Positions 35,201 to 47,160 of a stretch of DNA of 64,000 nucleotides are shown here, piece by piece; the first letter of the stretch is position 1, and each line of letters starts with the position of its first letter. Origin of the DNA: Posidonia oceanica (lineage: Eukaryota; Streptophyta; Magnoliopsida; Alismatales; Posidoniaceae). Position numbers and translations under genes: made by a program. Under the pieces are notes generated by a model. It worked only from the letters and a program-made list of their open reading frames with translations. It was not told the origin of the DNA and ran no database searches. The stretch lies in the NCBI GenBank assembly GCA_037176725.1, contig JAZBRS010000044.1:9936001-10000000 (forward strand). The letters are read 5' to 3'.

Positions 35201-36122
35201 AACCGATTTTGGGTCTCACTGTGGAATTTCTGCTCTCTTCTGGGCTATGTCTCTCTCTCAAGCTCAGGGCTCTCTCTGGGATCGTGGCGGCCTGAGGGAG
35301 GTGGAGGAGATGTCAGATGGATGTGAGGAAGGCTATGGGTGGCTAATTTCGTGAAGGTTGTCAGTGGAGACTGTGGAGGAAGATGGGTTCTCTCTAGGGG
35401 AACTCTCTCTCAATCGCTCTGTGTGTGTGCTGGAAGTGTTCGTGAATGAGTGAGGATGAGGTGAGGTGAATGGAGTTTCGGCTGGGGGTGTTAGCAAAAG
35501 AGGGAAGCCAAGTGGATGTCGACAGTAAGTGGGTGGCAGGCAGAAGTCGGAGGCAGTGGTGAGAGGCTGAGGGAGCGTGAATTGCGAGGAAGAGTATGGT
35601 GGGAAGTAAGTGAGGGTGAGTGGGAAGTAAGTGGTGGTGGGGGAGGGGGAAGAAGAAGGAGCTGAGGGAGGTGGAGTTAGGCGGGAGAGGAAGAAGAAGG
35701 AAGGAAGAGCTGGGTCGAGAAGGAAGAAATAAAAAAGAGGAAAAAAGAAGGAGGAGGAGAGGGGTGATGGGCTAGGAGAAGGAAGAAAAAGAAAAAAGAA
35801 AAGAGGAGAGGAAGTGATGGGCCGGGCATGGTGAATGAGGAAGAAAGAAAATAAGGAAGAAGGAAAGAAAGAAGGAAAGAAAGAAAGAAAGAAAGGAAGA
35901 AAGGGAGAAAGAAAGGGGGGAGGTGAGTGGGCTGGGCTGTGAGTAAATGAGGGAAAAAAGGGAAGAAAAGTAGAATGAAAAGAGGAAGAAAAAGAAAGGG
36001 AAAGAAAGAAGAAGAAAAGTGTTAGTGACCTAGGGTTTGTTAGGTTTTAAGGTTTGTTTTGAAGCCACCAGAGAGAGAGAGAGATCCAATAGCACAAAAA
36101 TTTTAAAAATGGGGTGTCAACA
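32216..36122 (-). repeat. 5' LTR of element D
   Basis: Partner of 20410-24444, 3907 bp, starting TGTTGACACCCC (minus strand) at 36122. It differs by two fewer 57-60-bp units, one fewer 21-bp unit and scattered substitutions, many of them CG to TG or CA. Core at 32452-32544, primer-site-like motif at 32318-32327. Confidence 0.9.
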
Positions 36123-36545
36123 GTTTGGCTATAGTTTTGCCTAAGGTACATTCTTATTTGTCATTGCATTTTTTTTAGACCATTGGGGAAGCAATCATGT
36201 CTCTAATTGTCCCTAGGACTAATTGCAAAAAATGGAAGAAAACACCCAAATATGGCATGCATATATCAAACATCATGTCAAAATGTATGTACATGGCATG
36301 TGCTTGTGTTGTGACATGATTTGCGAAAAGGCAAACACTCAACACATCAAAAGCATGTATAACATGGCATGTGAGTGTGGTGGCATAGCATATGTGTGTA
36401 AGATAGGCATATATACATGGCACAAAGCAAGATATCAAAGCATGGATAATAAGGCAAGCAATTAAGGCATACACATGCAAGAAACCATGCCAACAGAAGA
36501 AAGCCACTAGGCAAAAAAATGAAAACAAAAGCTGGAGTCTGGTTA
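36123..36545 (-). other. Leader of element C, LTR-proximal part
   Basis: The reverse complement matches the leader of E around 48290-48560 (for example GGACAATTAGAGAC and TGATTGCTT). No gene. The first five bases may be the target-site copy of D. Confidence 0.65.
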
Positions 36546-36563
36546 TCCCCAGTGGAGTCACCA
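36546..36563 (-). other. Primer-binding site of element C
   Basis: Minus strand TGGTGACTCCACTGGGGA, five bases inside the LTR end at 36569. Same tRNA-Arg type as in D and E, with two transition differences. Confidence 0.75.
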
Positions 36564-37347
36564 GTTCCTGTAACCATGCGACCGAACTGCTCGATTGCCG
36601 AATCGTTGGGTCACGACAAAAAGATGTAAAAACAAGCAAAAAACCATTGGGAAAGAAAACAAAATATTGGAGTCGCTACCTAGTTTATTTTGAAATCCAA
36701 AAATATGAGAAAAACCGGAAAACATGTAAAATGATAAAAAATGTAAAGTATATGACACAAGGTCATTGTGAGCTAGAGATTGGATAAGGACTCCTGTTAC
36801 GCATGGGGAAGATGTTAGGCACCCCCATGTGCCTAAGAGAGTCGGTCTTTCTAGGCCATTCCGCTCAATTATGGCTAATGTAGGCAATCAAATGCCATTT
36901 AATGTACGCTAGTGGGTGATAATGCTATGCCATGTAAATCATGCTATATGTCTTTGAAAACATGCTGAAAATGTATGCTTAATGCCATGATGTATAGTGG
37001 AAAACAAAACATGCATCCTATATGCTCAACGGCGCTGACCGCATCTTGGAAAGAAGAACCTCAATCCATAAGAACCTCAGGTAGTAAACATCATTGCTCT
37101 AAATGCATTGCAGGCGAGAAACAAAACGTCGAATAAAACCATGCGATGCACGGATGCGGCATGCAAAGGGGAATCGAATCATGTATTAAATAACATGCTG
37201 TATGCTTTTGGAAACATGTTAGAAATGATATTTAAAGCCATGTAGCTACTGTAGCTATGCAAATCAGACTGAATAATCAAGACAGAAGCAAATATGTCCA
37301 AAATCGAGGTCAGAAAGCTGTAAATCCAAAATAAGTTCACTGAAAGT

Positions 37348-37867
37348 GTTAGACGCTAGAATCCACAGCGTCTTATCTAAGACGCATGACATTCTGCGTC
37401 TAACACAAAAAAAGACAGAAACTTCACTGAATGGCAAAATTAACAAGAAATTAATATAGGCCAAAGTAGGATATGAATAAGATTAAAGCATCTGTATGCG
37501 ACATATATCGAATTCCAGATGTCCACAAAAATCCTTTGGATGAGGAAAATATTGGGAAATCTGGACAGAAAGTGTAAGACGCTGTGATTCACAGCATCTT
37601 ATGTAAGATGCTACAGTTTCACGTGTCTTACACCTGAAAACTGTTTTTTTGTTTTAATCTCAAGAAACAAAACATGTTTTTTTATCAAATGTTTTATGAA
37701 GCGAAACATGATGAGAATGGACTAAAATCACAGCAGGCATCATATATCAAACGTTGGAAATCATCCAAAATAAATCTGTGGGAAAATCAATGGAAATCCA
37801 TAAAAGAGGTGTAAGACGCTATGGTTGACAGCGTCTTATGTAAGACACACCAGTTTCAGCGTCTTAC
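37348..37867 (-). repeat. Three double-hairpin modules of LTR C
   Basis: Modules at 37348-37404, 37574-37631 and 37811-37867, 57-58 bases each, built as GTAAGACGC, 10-11 bases, GCGTCTTAC-type arm, then the same again. Spacings are 226 and 237 bases. Architecture, length and spacing equal those of LTRs A and E, but three positions of each stem differ, with the partner arm changed to match. Confidence 0.85.
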
Positions 37868-38696
37868 ACCTCAACTGATCTCATGGCATAATTAAACATC
37901 CAAATTGATTCAAATCAGACAAATAGCTATTGATTAAGCAAAGGCATTCAATCACGGACAAAACCATGCAATTATTATGGAAAATGGGCCTCTGGATTGC
38001 TCCACCCACCTCCACTTGCCTTTCGCCAGAATCCGATGGGTTCTCCGGCCACTGAAAGGGACGGGAAGGTGCACGGCCAGGGCATATGGTGGAGGTTTGG
38101 GGAGGTCAGGAGGAGCTCATGGATGATGCAAGTCAGGTGGGGTTGCTGTCTCGACCATGCTCATTGGCCGATGGCCTTGCACGGCCGATGAACCCATCAC
38201 CGGAGAAGAGAAACGGCGGCAAAACAGAGATAAAATGCCAATAAAACTTACTGGATTTATGTTAAAATAGGCATCCACAACATAGGAATTAAGGTTCTTA
38301 GTTATAGGGAGAAGCACACTTACCTGTTTGGATGTTTGGTGTTGCTTCCTTGGCGCCGATGATGTTCCTCCAATTTGCAGTGGCTCAAATGGCGGCTATG
38401 GTGGCTGGGAAGGTTCGGTGGTGTTCTAGAAGGCCTAGGGTAGCTCTGGGTTGGACTGAGTGCGAAAGCTTGAGAGGTGGCACAGTAGGTGGGGGCTAAG
38501 GGGTGAAAACCAAAGGCCGACCCTTGTGTACGTGGAAGAGAATGGCTTTTGCATGGGTTGCATGGGTGAAATGGCTGAATTGGAAACGAGTGGACGTAGG
38601 ACAAGGTCGAGATAAGGTTTTGGATGAGGGGCACATGGGTCTTTGCACTCTTGGACCAATGGGAGGCTTGAATCCAAACTCTGTCAGTGCCGGAGT

Positions 38697-38832
38697 GTAG
38701 GATGCTATGCTGAGCTATGTCTTACATAAGACACAGCCTAATACAGCGTCCAACGCTGTTATCAAACTGGCTGTGTAAGACACTGTCATTTGCAACGTCT
38801 TACGTAAGACGTTGCCTGATACAGCGTCCAAC
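38697..38832 (-). repeat. Doubled hairpin module near the start of LTR C
   Basis: Two 58-base modules, 38697-38754 and 38775-38832, joined by about 20 bases. Some arms read GTAAGAC and others GCGTCCAAC. It lies about 200 bases from the LTR start, as does the doubled module in LTR E. Confidence 0.75.
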
Positions 38833-39030
38833 GATCCAGAGTGGATTTTAGGTGTTTTGGGCTTTTTCTGGTTGGGCTTGGGCTTGGATTTGGACAAGGC
38901 TTGGGTTTAGGCTTGGTTTGGGACTGATGGGGACTTAGGCTTGGGTTTGGTGAATAGGAGGGCCGCCACGACCGAGCACATCCTTGGGAGAAAACCGTTG
39001 ATGAAGGACTACAAAATTGGGGTGTCTACA

Positions 39031-42000
39031 ATGACAAAAGATGCAAGAAACAGGCGAAAGCTATACGAGAGAAAACAAAATATGGAGTCCCCATCTAGTC
39101 TATTTGTAAAACTGAAAAGACAAGGAAAATCAGAAAACAATGCAAAAATAATAAAAATAAAAAGCAATGGATACGACACAAGGTCATTGTGGGCCAGAGA
39201 TTGGGCAAGGACTCTTGTTACGCATGGGGAAGGTGTTAGGCACCCCCATGTGCCCGAGAGAGTCGGTCTTTCTAGGTCATTCTGCTCATTTGTGGCTATT
39301 GTAGGCAATCAAATGCCATTTAATGTACACCCAAGGGTGATAAATGCTATGCCTTGCAAATATACATGCTTGAATGCCAAATGGATGCTTGAATGCTAAA
39401 TGCCATGAGATGCGAGTAAAACATGGTGAGAACGTAGATCTTAATGCGATAAAAAAACAAAATCAAGCGATCTAATGCTCAGCCACGCTGTCCGTGTTCT
39501 GAAATGAGACGCTCGCGTATAGGAGTCGCTTCAATCATCGCACCTCAATTCTTAAAACTCCAGATAGTAAGCATCACTGCCTTAATGGATGCAAGCGGGA
39601 AATCAAAACGTCGGGAAAACCATGCAATGCAAGCGGTGACATGCAAATAAACTCAAATTAGAGGTGAAAACCACGAGAAAACAAGAGCGTCTGGAAAGGT
39701 GGAGGGGAGTGAAAAACACAAACAACACACAGGATGCAATGGTGATGTGGGTCTCCCAACCGTGCTCAACGGTCGATGGCCTCACATGGCTAGTGAACCT
39801 GTCACCAGAAAAAGCGGATGCAATGTGAAAATAAGAGAGCAAACACAAGCATTCATGGATAGTTCAATGATATAAAGGCATGCCACAGTAAGAGAATAAG
39901 AAATTCTAAGCTTGAGGATGTGTACTTACTTGTGGTGGTGGCCGGATGTCTCTCCCAATGCCGACGGCTCTCTCTTTATGTCGTGCGGTCTGGTCAGCAA
40001 CAGAGGAGGCGGTGGTGGCTCGGTTGTGCTCAGGTTATGCCGAGGCTCGGAGGTGCACGAGGCTGGCTTCCAAAGGGCCGAGAGAGTGCATTTGCTAGGA
40101 GTTGTTGTTGTATTGGTGTTGTAGTGGTTGTAATGGGTGTTTAGAGGTGATGAGGCTGAGAGAGAGAGAAACAGAATGGCTCTCACGTAGGTGTTGGTTT
40201 TCTGTCTCGTGTGTTGTCTTGGGTGAGTAGAGAGAGAGATGGTAATGAAGAGGGAGGAGCTTCACGTATGGGCTACTCTTGTGTGTTTTCTCTTCTTTGG
40301 GTGGTGAGGAGTGAAGAGGGAGAGATGTTAATGGAGATGTTGATGATGGTTGTTGTATGGGTCTTGTTGTTGCTGTGTTAAGGAGAGAAAGATGAGGAAG
40401 AGCAACGTGGTCATGTAGGAGAAGAGAGTTGCTGTTGTGGTTGCTGTCTTGTTGGGTTCTTGTTGTTGGGTTTTGAGGAGAGAAAGATGAGGAAGAGCAA
40501 GGTGGTCACGTCGGAGAGGAGGAGAGTTGCTGTTGTGGGTTTTGTTGTTGGGTTTTGAGTGAGGTGGAGATGAGAGAGATGATGATGAGGAAGAAGAGTG
40601 GGATGCTGTGGAGAAGGAGACGTGTGGGCTGCTATTTTGTTGTATGAGAAGTGAGGTGAGAGAGGTGATGAAGGAGAAGGAGATGTGGGCAACTGCTGTG
40701 TTGATTCTCCACGTAGGTTCATGTTGTGGTCTTGTGGAGGAAAGAAAGATGAGGAAGAAGGAGATGTGAGGGGCTACTATTGTTGTATGAGAAGTGAGGT
40801 GAGAGAGGTGATGAAGGAGAAGGAGACGTAGGCTACTGCTGTGTTGGGTTCTCTTGATGATGGATGGAAGGAGTGAGCTTGAGAGATGATGAGGAAGGAG
40901 AGTGGAGATGTGGGCTGCTGCTAGGTTGTCTTGGTGACGGGTTCAATGGAGTGAGATCGAGAGAGATGAAGAGCTGTATTGGACGTAGGGTTGTGCTTTT
41001 CTTCTTGTTGGGTTTTGGCTTGTTGGGAGTGAGTGAGAGAGATGATGATGAAGGGGGAGAGATGTCTCCACATATGGGTTCTGCAGGGTGGTTCCTCTCT
41101 TCTTTTCCTTCTTTGGGTTGTATGTGAGTGAAGAGAGATGATGAAGGAGAGGAGAGTGGCCGCTATTAGGTTGTGTAGTTAGCTCTTTTGTGAGTGAGTG
41201 GAGAGAGATCCAGAGCTGTAATGGATGTAGGGTGTGGGTTTTGTGTGGAGAAGGAGAGAGAAAAATGAGGAAGAGGAGGAGTCTTTTGTTGTGTATTGGC
41301 TTGGGTGTGAATGGAGAGAGAGATGATGAGGAGAGAGGGATGTTGATGAAGAGAGAGATGAGGAGGGAGAATGGAGAGCATGTAGGTGTTGTGGTTGGGT
41401 GAATGGAGGGGTTGTGAGTGAGGAGAGAAAGAATAAGGAGTGAATGAAGAGAGAGTGGTGTTGGGAGAGGAAGAGACGTAGGTGTGTGTTCTTATATTGA
41501 TGAGAGAGATGATGAGGGAGAGATGATAAGGTTGTGGTGGTGTTGTTTTGTGAGTGAGGTGTTAATGAAGAGTAATGGGTGTTGAGTGAGGAGAGAGAGG
41601 TGATGAGGGAGAGGAAGAGAATGGCACATAGGTGTTGTTTGTGTTTTATGTGAGAGAGGTGTTAATAGAGAATAATGAGTGTTAAGTGAGGAGAGAGAGA
41701 GGTGATGGGAGAGGAAGAATCCCATGTAGGTTTGTGTTTTTGTGTTGTATGTGATTGAGTAAAGAGAGTAATAATAGTGCCTTATGGATTCTTAGGGAGT
41801 GGACAATATTTTGGAGAGAGGTGTGGCTTTTGGGTGTCTTGGAGGGTGAGACTTGGGTTTGGGTTTAGGCTAGGTTTGGGCTTGAGTTTAGGTGAGACAT
41901 GGGCTTGGTTGGGTTTGAGCTTGAGTTTAGGTGAGACATGGCTTGGTTTTAGGTTGGGTTTGGGTTTGGTGTAGGCTAGTTGGTTTTAGGTGAGTTAAGC

Positions 42001-42182
42001 TTGGGCTTGGGTTTGGTGTGGGCTTGGGCTTGTGTTTTATGGATGTTAAGATGGGTTAGATGTTGGGTAGGTTTTGGGATGTTATGTTGGGTTTGGTAAA
42101 GTAGTGGGGTCCGCCTCGACCAAGCTGCATGTTCTTATGAAGAAGTCCACCGATGGATCACTCCAAAATCGGGGTGTCTACA
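39031..42182 (-). repeat. LTR H, interrupted by element C
   Basis: It starts TGTAGACACCCC (minus strand) at 42182. The core lies at 39204-39282, and GGAGTCCCCA (39084-39093) is a decayed primer-site-like motif. By comparison with LTR C it lacks its last 50 or so bases at the left, exactly where LTR C begins, so element C inserted there. The middle (40100-41760) is a long GAGAGAGATGATGAG-type purine stretch. No hairpin modules of the 58-base type were seen. Confidence 0.75.
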
Positions 42183-44738
42183 ACTGGTCTAGTGAGTGTT
42201 GGATCTAACTCCTCCAAGACCATGATGGATGGATGGTCTTGCTGCTAGCCGGAACTTACAGGCTCATATTCCATGATCACCGCCTTTCCTTTTCTTATTG
42301 TGTGTTGTTCTACAGCATCCTATGCCCGCACTGCGAGTTGTTCCTGGAACAACACTTCCAGGTCTCCTAGCAGGCTGTCTATCTAAGCCGCTACAACCGC
42401 TCCTTCCTCCTCATCCGAAGCGAGGTCAACGTAAGAGGCACTGGCTACCCCTTGGGCATCATGCTTGGTTGTTCCTCTACCTGGAGTGATGCTTCTGCCT
42501 GTTAACTATATCATGGGTTGTGATATCTGAATTGCGGGGACCATAGGTGAGATGGTCATGCTTACTTGCTGAGCCAATAGCTGGGCAGCTGTATCTGCCA
42601 ATGGGAGGGCTACGCCTGCTGATAAGGCTGGTGGACTGGCTGATGACGCCGTGTGGGCCCACGACAAGGCTCGACTTATTAAGGTGGATGAGAGAGTGGC
42701 TGGTGGGCCCGCCTGCATTATTGGTGGAACTCTTGATGCAGCAGGCTGAACTGCTGTGCTGGCTGAACTAGCTGGCTGTACCACCAAAGAAGCTAATTGT
42801 GGTGCTGGTGTGACTGAAGCTGCTAGCAAACTGGTGATTGATACTGGTGGGAATGCTGATGACTCTGGAGCTATTGGTGTGGTTGGCGGAAAAAGTGGTA
42901 AAACTGTGTAGGGAACAGGAACTGTCATCCTTGACAAGGTGGCTATTGTATCAACTGTTGTGACTATAGAAGGCAAGGCCAGTCGAACTGACTGGGATAC
43001 TACTAAGTGTGGTTGGACCTCTCTACCGGTCCGCTCTGTCTCAGACTACTCCTCATCTGAATAGTAGTCCTCAATGTAGACTTACTCCTCTATCGATAGT
43101 GGGGGACTCTAGAGTAGTGTTGGTTGTGCTGAGGCCTGGCTCTAGTTGTGATCAAGGATACCTACACTGGTGAAGTTAGTAAGATCCCGAGGGATGATCA
43201 GCTTCCAGTTCTTTGAGCGTGAGTATCCATCCTTGTGGGGTTGCCAGTTGTATCCAAGGCCTTCAAAGTCTCTTCTTTTCTCTGTTGTGATTGGCTTGGT
43301 GATCCCTTGGCCGTATCGCCCGAGAGGTGTTCCTTTCTCATAATCCCACCTACGGCATAGGTTTTCGACCATCAAGAATAGGTTACTATGAATGGCCAGA
43401 TGGCTAGTGCGTTCAAGAGCAGGGATAAAGTTAACCGGCTCGAACCGATTAACGCAGAACATGGTGTCGGAGGGCTTAGGGTCAAAAAGGACAGTCTGAG
43501 GAGATATGGAAGAGACTACCTCGACTCTCTCCTTATCGAAGTTTTCCACCATGACAACGATGACATCGTTGCCCCAATGGAACTTTATCATGTGGTGGAG
43601 AGTCAAGGGGATGACTTGATGCTTGTGGAGCCAAGGGTGCCCAAGCAGGAGGTTGAAGGAGGGCTCTAAGTCAACGATGTAGAATTGCACATCGAAAACA
43701 ACGAGCTCGACAGTAAGGGGAATAATCAAAATCCCCAATGCGTCATGGTGCACATTGTCAAATGCTGTCATCCCTTTGGTGGTCAGTGTAATGTCCTCGG
43801 CTTTGAATCCGAGCTTGCTTGCTGTGCGCAAGGGGCATACATTTAAGCCTGCTCCATTGTCCACCAACGTTAAGGGGATGTAGAAATTCTTATACTGCAC
43901 CTTGATAAAAAGGGGTTGATTATGAATGATCCCCGCCGGAGGCAGTTCATCACTTGAGAAAGAGATGACCTAGGGGACCGCAATCATGCCCACCATGCTT
44001 TCGAGGGCTGCTGGCTCAATGGTTGACGAGACATACGCAGCCTGGAACACTATGAGAAAAGCCTCCCTATGCTCTAAGGAGGTGTGGATGAGATCCCTGA
44101 TTGGGATATCAGCCTTCACCTTCTTTAATTGAGTAGTGATGTCAGCGGAGGGCTGATCTTTCTTCAGAGTGGCGGTAGAAGAGGTAGAGGTGGAGGGTTT
44201 AGCTGGGTTTTCTGTTGAGGGAGGTCTAGCAGGCTGCTTTGCTGGTGGAGTAGGGGTTGGCTCCAAGCTACTGGGCTTGGCTACCGGAGCTATGGGCTTG
44301 TACACTCTTCCCGACCATGTGACTTATGCACACATTTCTATGACGTAGTCGTACAGCACACGATGGGTGTCCTTGGTCAAGTTAATGACTAGAGGAAAAC
44401 GAGTTGCGAGCCCTAACGAGGTTTCTGTTGGATTTCTTAGGGGATTTGCTGGTTGGGGTTGCTGTAGGGAAGGCTGAGAAGGCTCTAGCTGAGGCCTAGA
44501 TAGCAAACAGATGGGTGATTGAGCCTGTGATTGCATGGTGGGTTGCATTGTGGAGCACTCCGGCTTCGTAGCCAGTTGGATCATATGGATCGTCGATCCC
44601 AAGCTGGTTAGAGCCGACAGATTGAGAGAGACAGGAAAGGGTATAGAGATATCATGGATGAGAGCAGAGGGGTCCACTACAGATGTAGTAGACCTAGAAG
44701 AAAACATAGAGTGGACTCCTAAGGTCCCAATGCCTCAC
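42183..44738 (-). pseudogene. gag-pro: Fragment F: gag C-terminus, protease and start of the pol linker
   Basis: Minus strand, truncated by LTR H on one side and LTR E on the other. From 44707 down it matches the proline-rich gag end of element E (STTSVVDPSALIHDIS, then PLVINLTKDTHRVLYDY). Then comes KADIPIRDLIHTSLEHREAF, and a protease domain from 43900 to about 43600 with the active-site motif LVDNGAGLNV and the hydrophobic FNLLLGHPWLH block. After 43142 follows alanine- and proline-rich linker (42976-42506). The 252-codon protease frame is intact. Retropepsin activity would need the flanking parts that are missing. Confidence 0.85.
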
Positions 44739-44955
44739 TGTAGACACCCCATTCTGACAGCCTGGAAGTTGGAAGTTCTCTTTTGCAGGCTTGTGTGGTC
44801 TCTGGATTGGCATTCCCTTTTCTATCCCATTTTCTAGCCCATTTCCAAACCCAAAACCTTACCCCAAACCCTAGAAGCCTTTACCAAGCTATTTGCATCT
44901 TTTACAACACTTCTAGGCCCAAACCTAAGCCCATTTGCAGCTCATGCCACCTGGG

Positions 44956-45074
44956 TGTTTTGGACACTGGAACAGGCAGTGTCCAACGTTGGACGCGGCC
45001 TGTGCTAGCATTCAACGTTGGACGTGCTATGGTCTGGTGTCCAACGTTGGACGCACTCTGGTCTGGCGTCCAAC
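44956..45074 (+). repeat. Doubled hairpin module near the start of LTR E
   Basis: Two consecutive modules made of alternating GTTGGACGC-type and GCGTCCAAC-type arms, four hairpins in all. It lies about 217 bases inside the LTR. Confidence 0.85.
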
Positions 45075-45733
45075 GACTCGAGGTCAGCAATGGTTGCTCC
45101 GCCCCCTCCAGCTCACCGCCCGTCCAATCCCGTGCCTCCCCGTACTTACTACCCGTCCCTTCCTCCACTCCACGCCATCCACTACCTTCCAAGCATCACT
45201 TACTACCCATCTCCTCCTATTTCAGCCCGAAATCAGCCCTCACACCTCTCACCGACAGGTCTGCCTTCCGCCGGCCGTGTCAGCCACCGCCTTGCCTCCG
45301 CGGCCCTCCTGCCAACGCCCACGCCCTCCTCTGACAACCCACATGGACCTCGCACTCACACCCGCACCTACCATGACCTACCAAGCCCTGAATTTGGCCT
45401 GCAAATCCCTGCCAACACAAGAACCCATGCAGCATTTTGCACAAAACCAGCAAGTTCAACCCTTTGCCATTCACACCACACAGAGCGAACGAGAGAGTTT
45501 TCACTTCCGAGGGCAAGAAGGCACTCCCCTCTTCATCTGCAACGCCTCGCTAGCTCCTCCGGCGCTCTGAGCAGCTCAGGCAAGCCTGCCGAAGTCGTTG
45601 CCGTGCACACACCTGCAACTTCGGCAAACCTCGTCGTCCCGCCGTTCCAGAGCTTCCAAAGGTCAGTCTCCTATCCCGTAGAGTCATGCATGCATGATAG
45701 TACGTGTCCATGCAGTTTTACAAGATTTTAGCT

Positions 45734-45762
45734 CCTTTTGGATGTGATTCACATCCAAAAGG
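45734..45762 (+). other. Perfect 13-bp hairpin in LTR E
   Basis: CCTTTTGGATGTG, loop ATT, then the exact reverse complement. It lies just before the first 57-base module (45774) and has no counterpart that I could find in LTR A. Confidence 0.7.
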
Positions 45763-45773
45763 AAGTTCAGTGT

Positions 45774-47160
45774 GTTGGACGCACCAACTGGTGCGTCCAA
45801 CCTTGGATGTGGCATAGGCCTGCGTCCAACGGCCTACTTTGCTTTGCCTTGGTTTGAATGCTTCCCATGCTTTTCCTTAGCATGCTTCTTTGCAAGTATA
45901 TGCTATTTGCCTCCTTTTAATTCTCTCTAATGTTATTCCATGATTTAAACTTGTTCCATGCTTGTTTGAAGGCTTTTTTGCATGCTTAATATCTATCTAT
46001 CTTCTGCCTTTGTTGGACGCTAGGATGAGCTGCGTCCAACGTTGGACGCTGGCTCACCTAGCGTCCAACGCCTCTGTTTGCTGTGCTTTACTGCTATGCC
46101 TATACCATGCACATTTTGGTTGTTATAATCTGATCCATGCATGCTTAGAGATGCCTGGCCCCTATGGCAACCATGCTTAGGTTTGCTAGGATTTTACTAA
46201 GTTATTTATTTCTTTTTGCAAGTTTAAAGCTTCCATCTCTTATGCATGTCCTTCCTTCTTGTTTTTCCTTAATTTAAATGCTTGCCATGCTTGCTTTCAA
46301 TGCTTCTTCTTCTGTTATGGCATGTTACAGTAGCTCGCATGCATATAGGTGGGGTAGAGCTAAGCTCCCCCTTTAGAACAGGTAAGTCTGCTGGTCTGGG
46401 TCGTTGGACGCCAGAGCTTTCAACGTCCTACGTTGGACGTTGCTGGCTCTAGCGTCCAACGTTCTGGCTTCTCATACATTCGTTTAATGCTTGCATACCT
46501 CTCTGATTTTGCTTACTTACTTGCTTCCTGTGTTCTTATGCATGTTTAGCTTCAGTAGCATCTGTTCTTTTATTTTAGTTAATTTATTTGCTTGTTTGTG
46601 CATTCTTTTTGTGTGTTGTGCCTCCCAGAGCGTTGTACGCTGCTGGTGTTGGCGTCCAACGTTGGACACCGACCCAGCTCGCGTCCAACGCCTTGGTTGT
46701 GCCTCTGGCCTAGCACTCAACACAGGTGAGGTTGGATTGTTTATTTTATGCATCCCCTGTTTGCTTGCTTGCCCTTGCTCTGAATCCAGCAACCCAAATG
46801 CATGATCCCAACTCTCCTCTATCACTTGTATGCATCTTTTCTCCCCTCTGCCTTCTGTCCTTGTTGGACACCAGCCTCTCTGGCGTTTAACGTTGGACGC
46901 CCAGCCTACAGGCATCCAACAACCTGCATGCTTGGATCTTTAATTTTGGCATGCTCCTTGTTCTGATTCTTCCTCTAATCTTCTGTTAGGTTAGATTAGC
47001 ATGTCTAGCACCCATTTAGTTGCATATTTGCATCCGTATTGCATCCATATAGTTAGAATGCATGGATTTTCAAAATGTGCATGCTGTCTGTCTGCAGTGG
47101 GTGTTGGACGCGGGCTATCCCAGCGTCCAACGTTGGATGCTGGTGTTGCCAGCGTCCAAT
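45774..47160 (+). repeat. Six double-hairpin modules of LTR E
   Basis: Modules at 45774-45830, 46012-46069, 46403-46460, 46632-46689, 46863-46920 and 47103-47160, of 57-58 bases. Spacings of 238, 391, 229, 231 and 240 bases repeat those of LTR A (239, 381, 232, 232, 224). The arms are GTTGGACGC and GCGTCCAAC. Nearly all differences are single-base. Confidence 0.9.

Larger units (their letters stand above)
20410..36122 (-). mobile_element. Element D: non-autonomous LTR retrotransposon carrying only gag
   Basis: It has two LTRs in the same orientation (20410-24444 and 32216-36122) around 7.8 kb. On the minus strand follow primer-binding site, leader, broken gag, 3' hairpin region and polypurine tract. 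Protease, RT, RNase H and integrase are absent, which fits the class described as TR-GAG elements. The flanks GATTG and GTTTG differ by one base and may be a target-site duplication. Over about 580 bp of the LTRs (21421-22000 against 33134-33713) I count eight substitutions, so the insertion is fairly young. Confidence 0.85.
17285..39030 (-). mobile_element. Element C: minus-strand relative, split by element D
   Basis: Read on the minus strand: LTR 39030-36569, primer-binding site 36563-36546, leader, then gag down to about 17491. Its leader is interrupted at 20409/36123 by element D. On both sides of D the leader aligns with consecutive parts of the leader of element E (48530-48720), which proves the nesting. 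Protease, pol and the other LTR are not present. The left border is the LTR end of element B. Confidence 0.8.
36569..39030 (-). repeat. 5' LTR of element C
   Basis: Starts TGTAGACACCCC on the minus strand at 39030 and ends GGTTACA at 36569, 2462 bp. The core lies at 36780-36858, and GGAGTCGCTA (36669-36678) is the reversed primer-site-like motif. It carries the GTAAGACGC version of the double-hairpin modules. Confidence 0.85.
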
